A DNA stretch of 64,000 nt from Humidesulfovibrio sp. Lineage in GTDB: Bacteria; Desulfobacterota; Desulfovibrionia; Desulfovibrionales; Desulfovibrionaceae. The position numbers and the translations under genes were made by a program. The notes beneath the pieces are model-generated. The model was not told the origin of the DNA, made no database searches, and was given only the letters and a program-made list of their open reading frames with translations. Location of the stretch: the NCBI RefSeq assembly GCF_031082295.1, contig NZ_JAVHLD010000009.1:43928-107927 (forward strand), read 5' to 3'. Below are positions 27,929 through 35,686 of the stretch, piece by piece. Every line of letters starts with the position of its first letter. The stretch's first letter is position 1.

Positions 27929-27956
27929 CCATCGGTCCAATTCTGAGCAAACTTTA
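27929..27956 (-). promoter_or_regulatory. Sigma28 (FliA) promoter of the H-NOX chemoreceptor
   Basis: On the minus strand a perfect TAAAGTTT (27949-27956) is followed after 12 nt by ACCGATGG (27929-27936), with the CCGAT core intact. It lies about 85 nt before the ATG. Confidence 0.7.
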
Positions 27957-28116
27957 CCGTTATCTATATTTCATCAAAAACAGATGAGAATTGCAACCAA
28001 AGACGCAAGAATGGCTTCACATTTATCACGTATCGCGCTCATTGACTTGCAGCCCTGCTTTTGGCAACGTCCACTGCGCCTCGGTTGCGGGTATTGTCCT
28101 GTGCCCCTGGCTGGAT

Positions 28117-28204
28117 GGAGGGGTGGCCGAGCGGCTCAAGGCGGTGGTCTTGAAAACCACTGACGGGAAACCGTCCGGGGGTTCGAATCCCTCCCCCTCC
28201 GCCA
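28117..28204 (+). tRNA. tRNA-Ser (anticodon UGA)
   Basis: This is an 88-nt class II tRNA with a 7-bp acceptor stem GGAGGGG/CCCCTCC, discriminator G and encoded CCA (28202-28204). The anticodon TGA is at 28151-28153 within the loop CTTGAAA. A long variable arm (GACGGGAAACCGTC) follows and the T-loop is GTTCGAATC. It reads UCN serine codons. Confidence 0.97.
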
Positions 28205-28287
28205 CTCACCAGTGTGCGAAAGCGGCTTCCCGGCCCCTGTGACCGGGGATTGCGCCTGCGATACCAAAAGGCAACAGGAGGTCCAGC

Positions 28288-29091
28288 ATGCATCTCGGCA
28301 AGGCCATCAGGCTCGAACGCATCATCAACCGCAACACAAGGCGCACCATCATCGTGCCCATGGACCACGGCACCACCGTGGGTCCGCTTCCCGGCATCGT
28401 CAACATGCATGCCGCGGTGAAGGCCACTGTAGAGGGCGGCGCCAACGCAGTGCTCATGCACAAGGGCATGCCGCGTTGCTGCCACCGCACCCAGGGCAAG
28501 GACGTGGGCCTCATCCTGCACCTGTCCGCCAGCACCTCGCTCTCCCCGCTGCCCAACGCCAAGACCCTTGTCTGCACCGTCGAGGAGGCCATCCGCCTCG
28601 GAGCGGACGCGGTGAGCGTGCACGTCAACCTGGGCGACGAGAGCGAAGCCAAGATGCTGGAGGAGTTCGGCCAGGTCACCGGCACGGCCCAGAGCTGGGG
28701 CATCCCCGTGCTGGCCATGGTCTACGCCCGTGGCCCCAAGGTGAAGGGCGAGTTCGACACGGACATCGTGGCCCACTGTGCGCGCGTGGGCGTTGAACTC
28801 GGCGCGGACGTGGTCAAGGTGCCCTACACCGGCGACCCCGAATCCTTCTCGCGCGTCATCGACGCCTGTTGCGTCCCGGTGGTCATCGCAGGCGGGCCGA
28901 AGCTCGACAGCACCCGGGCCTTCCTGAACATGGTCCACGATTCCATCCAGGCTGGCGGCGCCGGGCTCTCGGTGGGGCGCAACATCTTCCAGCACAAGCG
29001 CCCGGACCTGCTCACCCAGGCGCTGTCCAAGGTCGTGCACGAGGATGTGGCGGTGGACGAGGCCATGGAGCTGCTCAAAGACTTCGAATAG
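28288..29091 (+). CDS. 2-amino-3,7-dideoxy-D-threo-hept-6-ulosonate synthase-type class I aldolase
   Basis: This 267-residue cytosolic Schiff-base aldolase of the DhnA/ADH-synthase family starts behind AGGAGG. It shows [11 protein letters not shown] near residue 23, the nucleophile-lysine strand [10 protein letters not shown] near residue 175, and the phosphate-binding [11 protein letters not shown] followed by [13 protein letters not shown]. In methanogens and in Desulfovibrio-type bacteria such enzymes replace DAHP synthase at the start of aromatic amino-acid synthesis, together with 3-dehydroquinate synthase II. The latter is not adjacent here, so the pathway assignment is by family; plain fructose-bisphosphate aldolase is the alternative. 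Confidence 0.82.
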   Translation: MHLGKAIRLERIINRNTRRTIIVPMDHGTTVGPLPGIVNMHAAVKATVEGGANAVLMHKGMPRCCHRTQGKDVGLILHLSASTSLSPLPNAKTLVCTVEEAIRLGADAVSVHVNLGDESEAKMLEEFGQVTGTAQSWGIPVLAMVYARGPKVKGEFDTDIVAHCARVGVELGADVVKVPYTGDPESFSRVIDACCVPVVIAGGPKLDSTRAFLNMVHDSIQAGGAGLSVGRNIFQHKRPDLLTQALSKVVHEDVAVDEAMELLKDFE

Positions 29092-29113
29092 CCGACGCTC
29101 AGACGCACGCAAT

Positions 29114-29159
29114 GCGTCCCGGCTCCCGCGACACGAGGGGGGCCGGGACGCTTTCTTTT
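29114..29159 (+). terminator. Rho-independent terminator of the aldolase gene
   Basis: A 10-bp stem (29114-29123 with 29142-29151) has a long loop and a T-rich tail. Confidence 0.8.
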
Positions 29160-29279
29160 GGGTCCGGGCCTGCGATTCCAGGCGCTCCGGGGCATGACCC
29201 TGGGCCACTTTAGTGAATGATCACAGGGTTTCACACTACGCATTTTTCAGTCATCTTGGATCACGGCGCAAAAAACCCC

Positions 29280-29307
29280 TAAAGTTTCAAACGGCACATG
29301 CCGATAA
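29280..29307 (+). promoter_or_regulatory. Near-perfect sigma28 (FliA) promoter
   Basis: TAAAGTTT (29280-29287) and GCCGATAA (29300-29307) both match the FliA consensus exactly; the spacer is 12 nt, one more than the enterobacterial 11. It lies 38 nt before the ATG at 29346. Confidence 0.85.
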
Positions 29308-29345
29308 GGTGGTAAGGGTAAGACCATTTAATTTCCGGAGGAGCG

Positions 29346-29744
29346 ATGGACATCCAAACTCTCTCATCGGTCATGGCAAATCAGGCAACGCAGGCTGTGG
29401 GCTTGCAGGTGCCGCAGAATACGCAGCCGACCAACGCGGACAACCCTGGAAAGGCCAGTGGTGGCGACTCCATCGAGATCTCCGAGGCTGCACGCGCCAA
29501 GGCGGCAAGCGCCCCGGCGGCTTCAAGCGAAGGCTCAAGCGCTGCCCAGAGCACAGCAGACACCCTGGCCCGACGCATCGCCAAGCTCCAGAAGGATCTT
29601 CAGCGTGAGCAGGGTTCCGACCAGACCCCTGAGGAGAAGGCCAGCCACCTTGCCAACCTGCGCGGCCAGATCCGCCAGCTGCAGAATCAGCAAAAGGGCT
29701 CCAGCGGCGACGCCGCCACGTCCTTCAAGATCCGGCACATTTAA
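29346..29744 (+). CDS. Small protein of unknown function under sigma28 control
   Basis: This 132-residue soluble protein starts behind GGAGGAG. Residues 1-35 are Gln/Asn/Thr-rich, 36-70 are low-complexity Ala/Ser with the phrase DSIEISEAARAKAA, and 72-115 form a strongly charged helix likely to be a coiled coil (heptads in TLARRIAKLQKDLQREQ). It has no signal peptide. The ISxxAR phrase and coiled coil resemble FlxA-like and other flagellum-associated small proteins. I do not know the family, but the exact FliA promoter makes a late flagellar or chemotaxis role the best guess. It is monocistronic, with a terminator 25 nt after the stop. Confidence 0.8.
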   Translation: MDIQTLSSVMANQATQAVGLQVPQNTQPTNADNPGKASGGDSIEISEAARAKAASAPAASSEGSSAAQSTADTLARRIAKLQKDLQREQGSDQTPEEKASHLANLRGQIRQLQNQQKGSSGDAATSFKIRHI

Positions 29745-29768
29745 ACGACTCGCCACAGCGACAACACC

Positions 29769-29808
29769 AAAGCCCCTGCGAGGACGACAGAGTCCTTGCA
29801 GGGGCTTT
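29769..29808. terminator. Bidirectional terminator
   Basis: An 11-bp stem (29769-29779 with 29798-29808), extended by internal pairing, separates the sigma28-controlled gene from the convergent asparaginase gene. Confidence 0.85.
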
Positions 29809-29878
29809 CGCTTGGCGCGCAGGGCCGCCTTGGCCAGCCACCAGCCGGTCGTTCCGGTCCGACCGCTCCGGTCCGGCC

Positions 29879-30946
29879 TCAGTAGGTGTCGAACATTTTC
29901 TGGATGCGCGCTCGATCGGCAGTGACCGTGAGCGCCAGGGCCAAGAGGACCCGCGCCTTCTGCGCGGTGAGGTTGCCTGCGGCCACAAAGCCGAGGGCGT
30001 CGTCATCCACCTCGCCGTTGCGCGTCACGACGCCGCTTCCGGTCCTCGACGCGCGGACCACAACCACGCCCTTGGCGCTCGCCCCGGCAAACGCCTGCTT
30101 GCTGGCGTCAGGGAGCGAACCGTTGCCCGTGCCAGCGTTGACGATGCCCCTGGCGCCGGTGGCCAGGGCACCCGTCACCTGGGCGGGGTGGCTGCCTGCG
30201 TACCCGTACAGGATCTCCACCTGCGGCAGGGACGTGAGCGTGGCGATGTCGAACTCCGTCGAAACGGTGTGCGCCCGGACCGGCAGCCGATGGAACAAGG
30301 GGCGGCCGAGCTGCATGACGCCGAGAGGCCCGGTGTCCGGCGCGGCGAAGGTGTCGGTGCGGAAGGTGTTGGTCTTGGTGGTGTCACGCGCGGCGAAGAT
30401 GGTGTCGTTCATGAGGATGAAGACGCCTTTGCCCCTGGCCTCGGGCGAGGCCGCCAGGCAGACTGCGTTGAACAGGTTGATCGGTCCGTCGGCGCTGATG
30501 GCCGTTGCCGGGCGCATGGAGCCGGTGATGACCACAGGCTTGTCGCTCCTGACCGTCAGATTCAAGAAGTACGCTGTCTCCTCAAGGGTGTCCGTGCCGT
30601 GGGTGATGACCACGCCGGCCACGTCCGGATCCTTGAGCGCCTGATTGACGCGCTTGCCCAGGACCAGCCAGTGCGCCGGGGTCATGTTCTCCGAGGCCAG
30701 CTGGAAGACCTGCTCGGCGCGGATGTCCGCCACCCTGCCCAGTGAGGGCACGGCCGCCAGCAGTTTGTCCACGCCGAACACGGCGGCCTTGTAGCCGATG
30801 GTGGCCGTGTCGGACTCGGCTCCTCCGGCGATGGTTCCGCCCGTGGCGAGCACGGCCACTACGGGCTTCTTGTCAGCGCCAAAGCCGGTCACCGGCAGCG
30901 CAAGCGTCAGCAGCAGAAAGACCAGGACGCGCAACGCGTGTGTCAT
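29879..30946 (-). CDS. ansB: Periplasmic L-asparaginase, type II
   Basis: This 355-residue enzyme hydrolyses asparagine to aspartate and ammonia in the periplasm. The ATG at 30944-30946 follows AAGGAG by seven bases and starts a signal peptide ending near GFGA (residue 24). Both active-site threonine motifs are visible: VLATGGTIAGG near residue 32 and VVITHGTDTLEETAYFL near 110. The substrate stretch SADGPINLFNAV is conserved. The gene is monocistronic, and the next minus-strand gene upstream is the TylF-type methyltransferase. Confidence 0.92.
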   Translation of the reverse strand: MTHALRVLVFLLLTLALPVTGFGADKKPVVAVLATGGTIAGGAESDTATIGYKAAVFGVDKLLAAVPSLGRVADIRAEQVFQLASENMTPAHWLVLGKRVNQALKDPDVAGVVITHGTDTLEETAYFLNLTVRSDKPVVITGSMRPATAISADGPINLFNAVCLAASPEARGKGVFILMNDTIFAARDTTKTNTFRTDTFAAPDTGPLGVMQLGRPLFHRLPVRAHTVSTEFDIATLTSLPQVEILYGYAGSHPAQVTGALATGARGIVNAGTGNGSLPDASKQAFAGASAKGVVVVRASRTGSGVVTRNGEVDDDALGFVAAGNLTAQKARVLLALALTVTADRARIQKMFDTY

Positions 30947-31000
30947 GGGGCGACTCCTTGGGCTGTTTGCGGGCGTCATCGCTTTGAGGCCGCGGGCGGC

Positions 31001-31714
31001 CTACTCCGTGATTTCCACCGCCAGCTTGACGAAGTCGCGCCGGCGCGCCTTGATGGTGTAGCTGCGGCAGCAGGCCTGGCAGTAGTCCTCGAGGGCGGCG
31101 CATTCGTCGGTGAAGCCGCGCGCGGTGAACTCGTCGAACAGGATCAACGTGCCTGGGCGGATGTGGCGGTTCATGGTCATGAGCACATACAGAGTGGAGG
31201 AGTAGAGGTCCGCATCCATGTGCATGACCATCCGGTTCCGCGGGGTATAGTTGAGGCTGAAGTCATCCACGGTGTGCTGGAACAGGCCCTTGATGAAGGT
31301 CGCGCGCGTGTCGTCATCCTGCGGAATCTGGCCGCCCGTGCTGTACGCGCCTTTGGGCGAGTCCGCCTGCCATTTTTCCGGCAGCCCCTCGAAGGAGTCA
31401 AAACCGTAGAAGCGCGACTCCGGCTGCGGACTCAAGCTCAACCAGGAGCGGAAGCTCTCGCCGGTGGCGACCCCAAACTCCAGATAGTCCACGGGAGCCT
31501 TGCGTACCAGGCGATTGTAGACATAGGTGTAGAAATTGTGGCGCTTCTCGTAGGGGAAGTCCATGGCCATGCAGGCCTCGTCGATGACCGACGCCCTGGC
31601 CTGGAACTGGCGCTGGCGGTACAGCATGTTGAAGTCTTCCGGGGTGCCTTTGGTCAGCAGATAGACGGCCTGGCGAACGACCTCTTCCGCTCCTGCTTGT
31701 TTATCTTTCTGCAT
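31001..31714 (-). CDS. TylF/MycF-type SAM-dependent O-methyltransferase
   Basis: This 237-residue cytosolic methyltransferase starts at the ATG at 31712-31714 (AAGGAG nearby); the longer frame is non-coding leader. The SAM-binding motif YLEFGVATGESFRSW is near residue 78, then FYGFDSFEGLPE, and the metal-site motif MHMDADLYSSTLYVL near residue 164 is characteristic of the Mg-dependent macrocin O-methyltransferase family. In non-producers this family usually decorates surface glycans; the substrate here is unknown. It is divergent from rubredoxin. Confidence 0.85.
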   Translation of the reverse strand: MQKDKQAGAEEVVRQAVYLLTKGTPEDFNMLYRQRQFQARASVIDEACMAMDFPYEKRHNFYTYVYNRLVRKAPVDYLEFGVATGESFRSWLSLSPQPESRFYGFDSFEGLPEKWQADSPKGAYSTGGQIPQDDDTRATFIKGLFQHTVDDFSLNYTPRNRMVMHMDADLYSSTLYVLMTMNRHIRPGTLILFDEFTARGFTDECAALEDYCQACCRSYTIKARRRDFVKLAVEITE

Positions 31715-31826
31715 TTTCGGCTCCTTACGCTCTGATTTGACGGTGCGCGCTGTCAATCGCGCTGCCAATGCGCACACGAATGCAAGTGGCGCACCAACGC
31801 AATCGCCCCACCCGGGCAACGGGCTG

Positions 31827-31855
31827 TTGCCAACCCGCGCCGGGATGACTATGTT
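31827..31855 (+). promoter_or_regulatory. Sigma70-type promoter of the rubredoxin unit
   Basis: TTGCCA (31827-31832) and TATGTT (31850-31855) are separated by 17 nt and lie about 80 nt before the rubredoxin ATG. Confidence 0.5.
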
Positions 31856-31937
31856 CGCACTCGTCGATGCACGAAACCAAATACGCCCCTGGGTTATCAA
31901 GCCATACTGGCGCACAGGGGCGAGCCAGGAGATGCGC

Positions 31938-32105
31938 ATGCGTTACGCCTGCCTGAGATGCGGCTATGTCTACGACCCGAAGAAGGGCGACCCGAAAAAC
32001 GGCGTGAAGGAAGGAACCCCCGGCTGCGAACTGCCGCAGGAGTGGGTGTGCCCCGGCTGCAAGTCCAGCCAGGACGATTTCGCCACAATGGAGGAGGAGG
32101 ACTAG
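31938..32105 (+). CDS. Rubredoxin
   Basis: This 55-residue cytosolic one-iron electron carrier has paired CxxC motifs (YACLRCGY near residue 5 and WVCPGC near residue 38) and the aromatic core YVYDPKKGD expected for rubredoxin. Unlike many rubredoxins it has a further Cys (GTPGCELP) and an acidic tail. CAGGAG precedes the ATG. The acidic tail codons GAGGAGGAGGAC double as the Shine-Dalgarno sequence for the next small gene, whose ATG follows the stop directly, so the two are translationally coupled. Rubredoxins feed reductases for oxygen or superoxide in sulfate reducers; the partner is not encoded nearby. Confidence 0.93.
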   Translation: MRYACLRCGYVYDPKKGDPKNGVKEGTPGCELPQEWVCPGCKSSQDDFATMEEED

Positions 32106-32270
32106 ATGCCCGCCGAAATGCTGATGCCCCTGGCCGCGCTGGCCGGAGCAGCCACCTTCGGGGTGCTGTACTGGAAGCTGCGCGGGCGCTGCACGCCCTG
32201 AATCTTCATCTATGCGGCGGTCGCCGCAGGTCTCGTCACCTATGCGCTCTTGAAGAGCCTCGCCAACTGA
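32106..32270 (+). CDS. Candidate small membrane selenoprotein (in-frame TGA, CxxU)
   Basis: The ATG follows the rubredoxin stop codon with no gap and has AGGAGG eight bases upstream. Read through one in-frame TGA (32199-32201), the frame gives 54 residues: a hydrophobic helix (residues 5-23), a short basic turn KLRGR, then C29-T30-P31-Sec32, and a second hydrophobic helix (33-52), ending at TGA 32268-32270. The part after the first TGA keeps the GC-rich third positions and hydrophobic pattern of a real gene. A hairpin like the bacterial SECIS follows the TGA. C-x-x-U is a classic redox motif. If TGA is a stop, the product is only 31 residues. No homologue is known to me; a sequencing error cannot be excluded. 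Confidence 0.5.
32202..32231 (+). promoter_or_regulatory. SECIS-like hairpin after the in-frame TGA
   Basis: A 6-bp stem, TGCGGC (32213-32218) with GCCGCA (32223-32228), closes the tetraloop GGTC (32219-32222), the same apical loop as in the E. coli fdhF SECIS. A lower helix ATC/GGT with a two-base bulge TA on the 5' side is possible, like the bulged U there. The loop begins 17 nt after the TGA, against 18 in fdhF. Confidence 0.5.
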
Positions 32271-32292
32271 GCCCGGGAGCTTCCGGTCCGGC

Positions 32293-32697
32293 TCAGGCCA
32301 TCATGTTCAAAATGTTGCCGGTCATGCTGTCGATGTTGCCGATGGCCGCCACATTGGCCGAGAAGGCGCGCTCGACCTGGATCAGGTCCACCATCTCGCG
32401 GGCGATGTCCACCCCGCTGCCCTCGCCGGTGTAGGAGGTCGGGCGGATGAGCCCGCTCGCGTAGTCCGTCGGGCGTCCGTCCGGCACCAGCGGCGTATTG
32501 TCCAGGCCGGAGGTGGTGGAGGTAAGCTCCACGATGTCGGCCACGCGCACGCCCTTGCCGCCCACGCCGTCCTCAAGCTCCACGCGCACGGGGCGGTAGT
32601 TGTCGGAGTTGGCGTTGGCGATGTTCTCGGACGCGGCCATGGCCGAAACGTCCAGGGCCGAGATGGCTTGCAGGTTCCAGTTCACATCGAGAGTCAT
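32293..32697 (-). CDS. Flagellar basal-body rod-type protein (FlgC/FlgG family)
   Basis: This 134-residue protein is of the flagellar rod/hook family. The N-terminal heptad region (LQAISALDVSAMAASENIANANSDNY) contains the SANLANANT-like motif typical of rod proteins, and the C-terminus (GVDIAREMVDLIQVERAFSANVAAI) is the standard rod C-terminal domain that packs in a coiled coil. The size fits FlgB/FlgC, but it stands alone, away from any flg operon, so it may be a paralogue. A weak sigma28-like element (TAAAGTCT at 32738-32745, 11 nt, CCTGAGAA) precedes it. It starts 58 nt after folE2 on the same strand. Confidence 0.82.
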   Translation of the reverse strand: MTLDVNWNLQAISALDVSAMAASENIANANSDNYRPVRVELEDGVGGKGVRVADIVELTSTTSGLDNTPLVPDGRPTDYASGLIRPTSYTGEGSGVDIAREMVDLIQVERAFSANVAAIGNIDSMTGNILNMMA

Positions 32698-32755
32698 GGC
32701 GCTCCCCCTTGTCGGGGTTTCTCAGGACCTGTTGAGAAGACTTTACAGAAATCCT

Positions 32756-33568
32756 CTACGCCTTCCGCACACAACTTTCAATAGTCGCCTGGGCAGAATG
32801 CGCGTGAATGGACTCGAAAGCCTCCACCTCCACCCGGAACCAGGTGATGCGCGGGTGCTCGGACAGCCCCTTGGCCGCTGAGCGCACCACGTCCTCCACA
32901 AAGGCCGGGTTGGCGAAGGCCGTCTCGGTGACGTACTTCTCGTCCTCGCGCTTGAGCAGGGTGTACACCCGCGAGGAGCCCGAGCCCTCGCCGATCTCGA
33001 TCAGGTCCTCCAGCCAGAGGAACCCCTTGAACTTTGCCAGGATGCGCACGATGGCGCGCTGGCTGTGGGCGCCCTCGTCGCTGATGGCCTTGGAGCAGGG
33101 GCACACGGTCATCACCGGCACGTCCACGCCGAGGGTGAAGTCGAGCTTGCCGTCCTCCCAGGCCCCCACCACGGAGCAGGGGTAGCCCATGAGGCCCTTG
33201 GCCTTGCTCACGGGGGAGGACTGGCGCAGAAAATACAGGAAGTCGAAGCGCGCGTAAGCCCGGCGGGCCTCCAGCCGCTCGGCCATGTCCGAGAGCAGCT
33301 TCTCCATGGACGAGCGCGACAGTTCCTCGCTCCAGTTCTCAAGCGTTTCCACGAACCGGCTCATGTGCGTGCCCTTGAAGGCCGCGGGCAGGTCCACGGA
33401 AAGCTCGACGCGGGCGACGGTGTGCTGCTTGCCGGACTCGCGGTCGCGGACGACCACCGGCAGGCGCAGGTCCTTCACCCCGACGCGGTCGATGGGCATC
33501 TGCACGGTCGCCGGGTGCTTCTGCACGTCCTCCATCTCGGGGGGCGCCGCCATTTGCGACTGTGCCAT
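32756..33568 (-). CDS. folE2: GTP cyclohydrolase IB (FolE2)
   Basis: This 270-residue enzyme opens GTP to 7,8-dihydroneopterin triphosphate for folate synthesis, the type not strictly needing zinc. The metal-site stretch [20 protein letters not shown] holds C156, C158 and H168; the family residue GTHMSRF is at 66-72. The ATG overlaps the nikR stop (TGATG), so translation is coupled to that of the nickel regulator. FolE2 is elsewhere used when zinc is scarce, and here its expression would follow NikR, which is unusual. Confidence 0.93.
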   Translation of the reverse strand: MAQSQMAAPPEMEDVQKHPATVQMPIDRVGVKDLRLPVVVRDRESGKQHTVARVELSVDLPAAFKGTHMSRFVETLENWSEELSRSSMEKLLSDMAERLEARRAYARFDFLYFLRQSSPVSKAKGLMGYPCSVVGAWEDGKLDFTLGVDVPVMTVCPCSKAISDEGAHSQRAIVRILAKFKGFLWLEDLIEIGEGSGSSRVYTLLKREDEKYVTETAFANPAFVEDVVRSAAKGLSEHPRITWFRVEVEAFESIHAHSAQATIESCVRKA

Positions 33569-33987
33569 CAGCCGATCTCCTGGCCGGTGGTGGTAAGCAC
33601 CAAATGCCCGTGCTTCACGCCCTTGGTGGAGATGAGCTTCTGGCCCAAGGCCTTGATGTTTTCGGCCGGACCCTTGAGCGCCAGGACCTCCAGGCAGTTG
33701 TGGTGGTCCAGGTGCACATGCATGGTGCACAGGATGGCGTCGTGGCTGTCGTGCTGGATCTCCGTCAGCTTCTGGGCCAGTCCGCTCTGGTGGTGGTCGT
33801 AGACCAGGGTGAGGGTGCCGGCCACCTCGCCGTCGTCGTTTTCCCACTGGCGCTGCACCAGCATGCTGCGGATGAGGTCGCGGATGGCCTCGGAGCGCGT
33901 CTGGTAGCTTTTTTCCTTGCAGAGCTGGTCGAACTTGTCCAAGAGGTCCGAGTCTAGCGACACGCCGAAACGGATGGTCTCGCCCAT
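33568..33987 (-). CDS. nikR: Nickel-responsive regulator NikR
   Basis: This 139-residue ribbon-helix-helix repressor has a C-terminal ACT-like nickel domain. The N-terminal strand-helix-helix is at residues 4-42 ([26 protein letters not shown]). Nickel ligands expected from E. coli NikR map to H79, H90, H92 and C98 in the stretch [11 protein letters not shown]. It normally represses nickel uptake genes; no nik genes are nearby. It is the first gene of a coupled pair with folE2. The leader before it is only 48 nt. Confidence 0.93.
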   Translation of the reverse strand: MGETIRFGVSLDSDLLDKFDQLCKEKSYQTRSEAIRDLIRSMLVQRQWENDDGEVAGTLTLVYDHHQSGLAQKLTEIQHDSHDAILCTMHVHLDHHNCLEVLALKGPAENIKALGQKLISTKGVKHGHLVLTTTGQEIG

Positions 33988-34035
33988 GATCTGGCTCCTT
34001 GTGTCTCAGGTCTTGTTCCGCCGGGCGCCCGCAGT

Positions 34036-34743
34036 TCAGCAGCGGGAAATCTGGCGGATGTGCACGTTCATGTTCTGCCCGCCCTGGGCCACGCGGCCGG
34101 AGAACGGGGTCTCGATCCGCCAACCCAGCGCAGCCAGCCGCTCCCACGCCGGGGCGGAGACGCTGCGTTCCGGGTCGGCGATGAAGGCCACGCCGTCCGG
34201 GGCCAAGGCATGGCGCAAAAGCGCTTCCACAGGCTCAAAAAATCTCCGCTCGTAGAGGATGTCCGCCCCGAGCAGCACCTCCACAGAGCCTGACGCCACG
34301 GCTGGCGAGCGCCAGTCCATCACCGCGAACAGGGGCTCGGCCTGGCCGAGCAGCCCGCGATTCAGCTCAATGCCCTGCCTGGCGAAGACCAGCGCCTCGG
34401 GCTCGTAGTCAAAGGCCAGCACGCGCCCGCCAGCACGGGCCGCCACCAGGGCGCTGAGCCCCAGGCCGCAACCGGCGTCCAGGCAGCTCCGCCCGCGCAC
34501 GCGCTCCGGATTCGCGGCCACAAAGCGCGCCAGCAGCACGGCGGCGGGCCAGAGCTCCACCCAGTAGGGCAGGCGCTCATCCTCGCCCAGGTCCCCTTCG
34601 GCCATGCCTTGCCACAGCGTTTCCAGGTCCGCCGGGCGGTTGAGCCGCCAGACATCGCTTCCCACCACCGCCTCAAACTGGCCGGACGCGGTCCCGCCGG
34701 GAGAGGCAGCGCGCAGTGGATCAGCGCCGGATGTCTGCGGCAT
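34036..34743 (-). CDS. Class I SAM-dependent methyltransferase (METTL21/lysine type)
   Basis: This protein of about 235 residues has the seven-strand methyltransferase fold, with SAM motif [19 protein letters not shown] near residue 85 and the acidic loop [31 protein letters not shown] upstream and the [17 protein letters not shown] segment are characteristic of the METTL21/EEF2KMT-like group, which methylates protein lysines; the target is unknown. Start choice is uncertain: ATG at 34743 is used, a TTG at 34761 is possible. Neither has a strong ribosome site. Confidence 0.75.
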   Translation of the reverse strand: MPQTSGADPLRAASPGGTASGQFEAVVGSDVWRLNRPADLETLWQGMAEGDLGEDERLPYWVELWPAAVLLARFVAANPERVRGRSCLDAGCGLGLSALVAARAGGRVLAFDYEPEALVFARQGIELNRGLLGQAEPLFAVMDWRSPAVASGSVEVLLGADILYERRFFEPVEALLRHALAPDGVAFIADPERSVSAPAWERLAALGWRIETPFSGRVAQGGQNMNVHIRQISRC

Positions 34744-34852
34744 GGTCTTCACGACACTCAAAATGCACCACTACGGCACAAGAAGTCAATATTTCGTGAC
34801 ACGGGAAGGGAACGGCTACTGCCACGGCAAGAAGAAAATCATGCGGGCAGGA

Positions 34853-35683
34853 CTAGTTGTCATCACCCCAGCCCGAGGAACTGCCCCCGCCGCCGAAGTC
34901 GCCGCCGCCGCCCGAGAAGCCGCCGTCGCCGCCGCCACCGCCGCCGAAGCCGCCTCCGCCAAACCCTCCGCCGCCGCCCCGGCCGCGAAAGATGTTGGAC
35001 AGGATGCCGAGCAGCATGCCGAGGAAGAAGGACTGGCTGTCGCCGTTGCCGCCGAAGCGGGAGGAGTTGCGCCGGGCGTAGGCAAAGCCCAGCAACACGG
35101 CCAACACGATGAGCCCCAGGGTCAGCAGCGGCAGGCCGCCATCGGGCGCTGGCCGCGCACGGCCCTGCTGGTCCGGCGCCGGGGCGCCGCCCAGGGCCTT
35201 CTGGATGGCGGCCACGCTCGCCACGAGCCCCTGGTCGAAGCGCCCGGCCTTGAAGAGCGGAATGGTGACCTCCTGCTGGATGCGCTTGCTGAGGATGTCC
35301 GGCAGCTTGTCCTCAATGCCGCGCCCCACCTCGAAGCGCACCTTGCGCTCGGCCATGGCGACGAGGATGAGCACGCCGTTGTTGGCGTCCTTCTGCCCCA
35401 CGCCCCACTCGCGGGCCACGCGGTTGGCGTAGGCGGTCAGGTCCTCGCCCTGCAGGCCGGGGATGGTCAGCACGACGATCTGGATGCCGGTGGCGCCGGC
35501 GTAGTTGCGCAGGGACTCGCCCAGCGCTTCCTTTTCCGCAGGCGGGAGCAGCCGCGCGGTGTCCACCACCCACTGGCCTCCATGCGGCGGAACTTCCAGC
35601 GCATGGGCCGGCCTTGCGCCAGCCGCCCCCGCGAACACGGAGGCGGCCAGCAGCAGGCAAAGGGCGAGAACAAAACGCTTCAT
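34853..35683 (-). CDS. TPM-domain (YgcG-type) membrane protein
   Basis: This 276-residue envelope protein has a signal peptide (residues 1-29), a TPM domain (about 38-160, with VVDTARLLPPAEKEALGESL and GVGQKDANNGVLILVA), a transmembrane helix at about 188-205, and a Gly/Ser/Phe-rich tail of around 50 residues. It pairs with lemA, whose stop lies upstream by three bases on the same strand, the usual arrangement. The function of the LemA-TPM pair is not established; a role in membrane-protein or photosystem-type quality control has been proposed for homologues. Confidence 0.88.
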   Translation of the reverse strand: MKRFVLALCLLLAASVFAGAAGARPAHALEVPPHGGQWVVDTARLLPPAEKEALGESLRNYAGATGIQIVVLTIPGLQGEDLTAYANRVAREWGVGQKDANNGVLILVAMAERKVRFEVGRGIEDKLPDILSKRIQQEVTIPLFKAGRFDQGLVASVAAIQKALGGAPAPDQQGRARPAPDGGLPLLTLGLIVLAVLLGFAYARRNSSRFGGNGDSQSFFLGMLLGILSNIFRGRGGGGGFGGGGFGGGGGGDGGFSGGGGDFGGGGSSSGWGDDN

Positions 35684-35686
35684 GCG

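Noticed and set aside
32756..34147. 463-codon minus-strand frame suggesting a fusion
   Set aside because: Its first part is a shadow of nikR; folE2 starts at 33568 and overlaps the nikR stop, so no fusion is needed.
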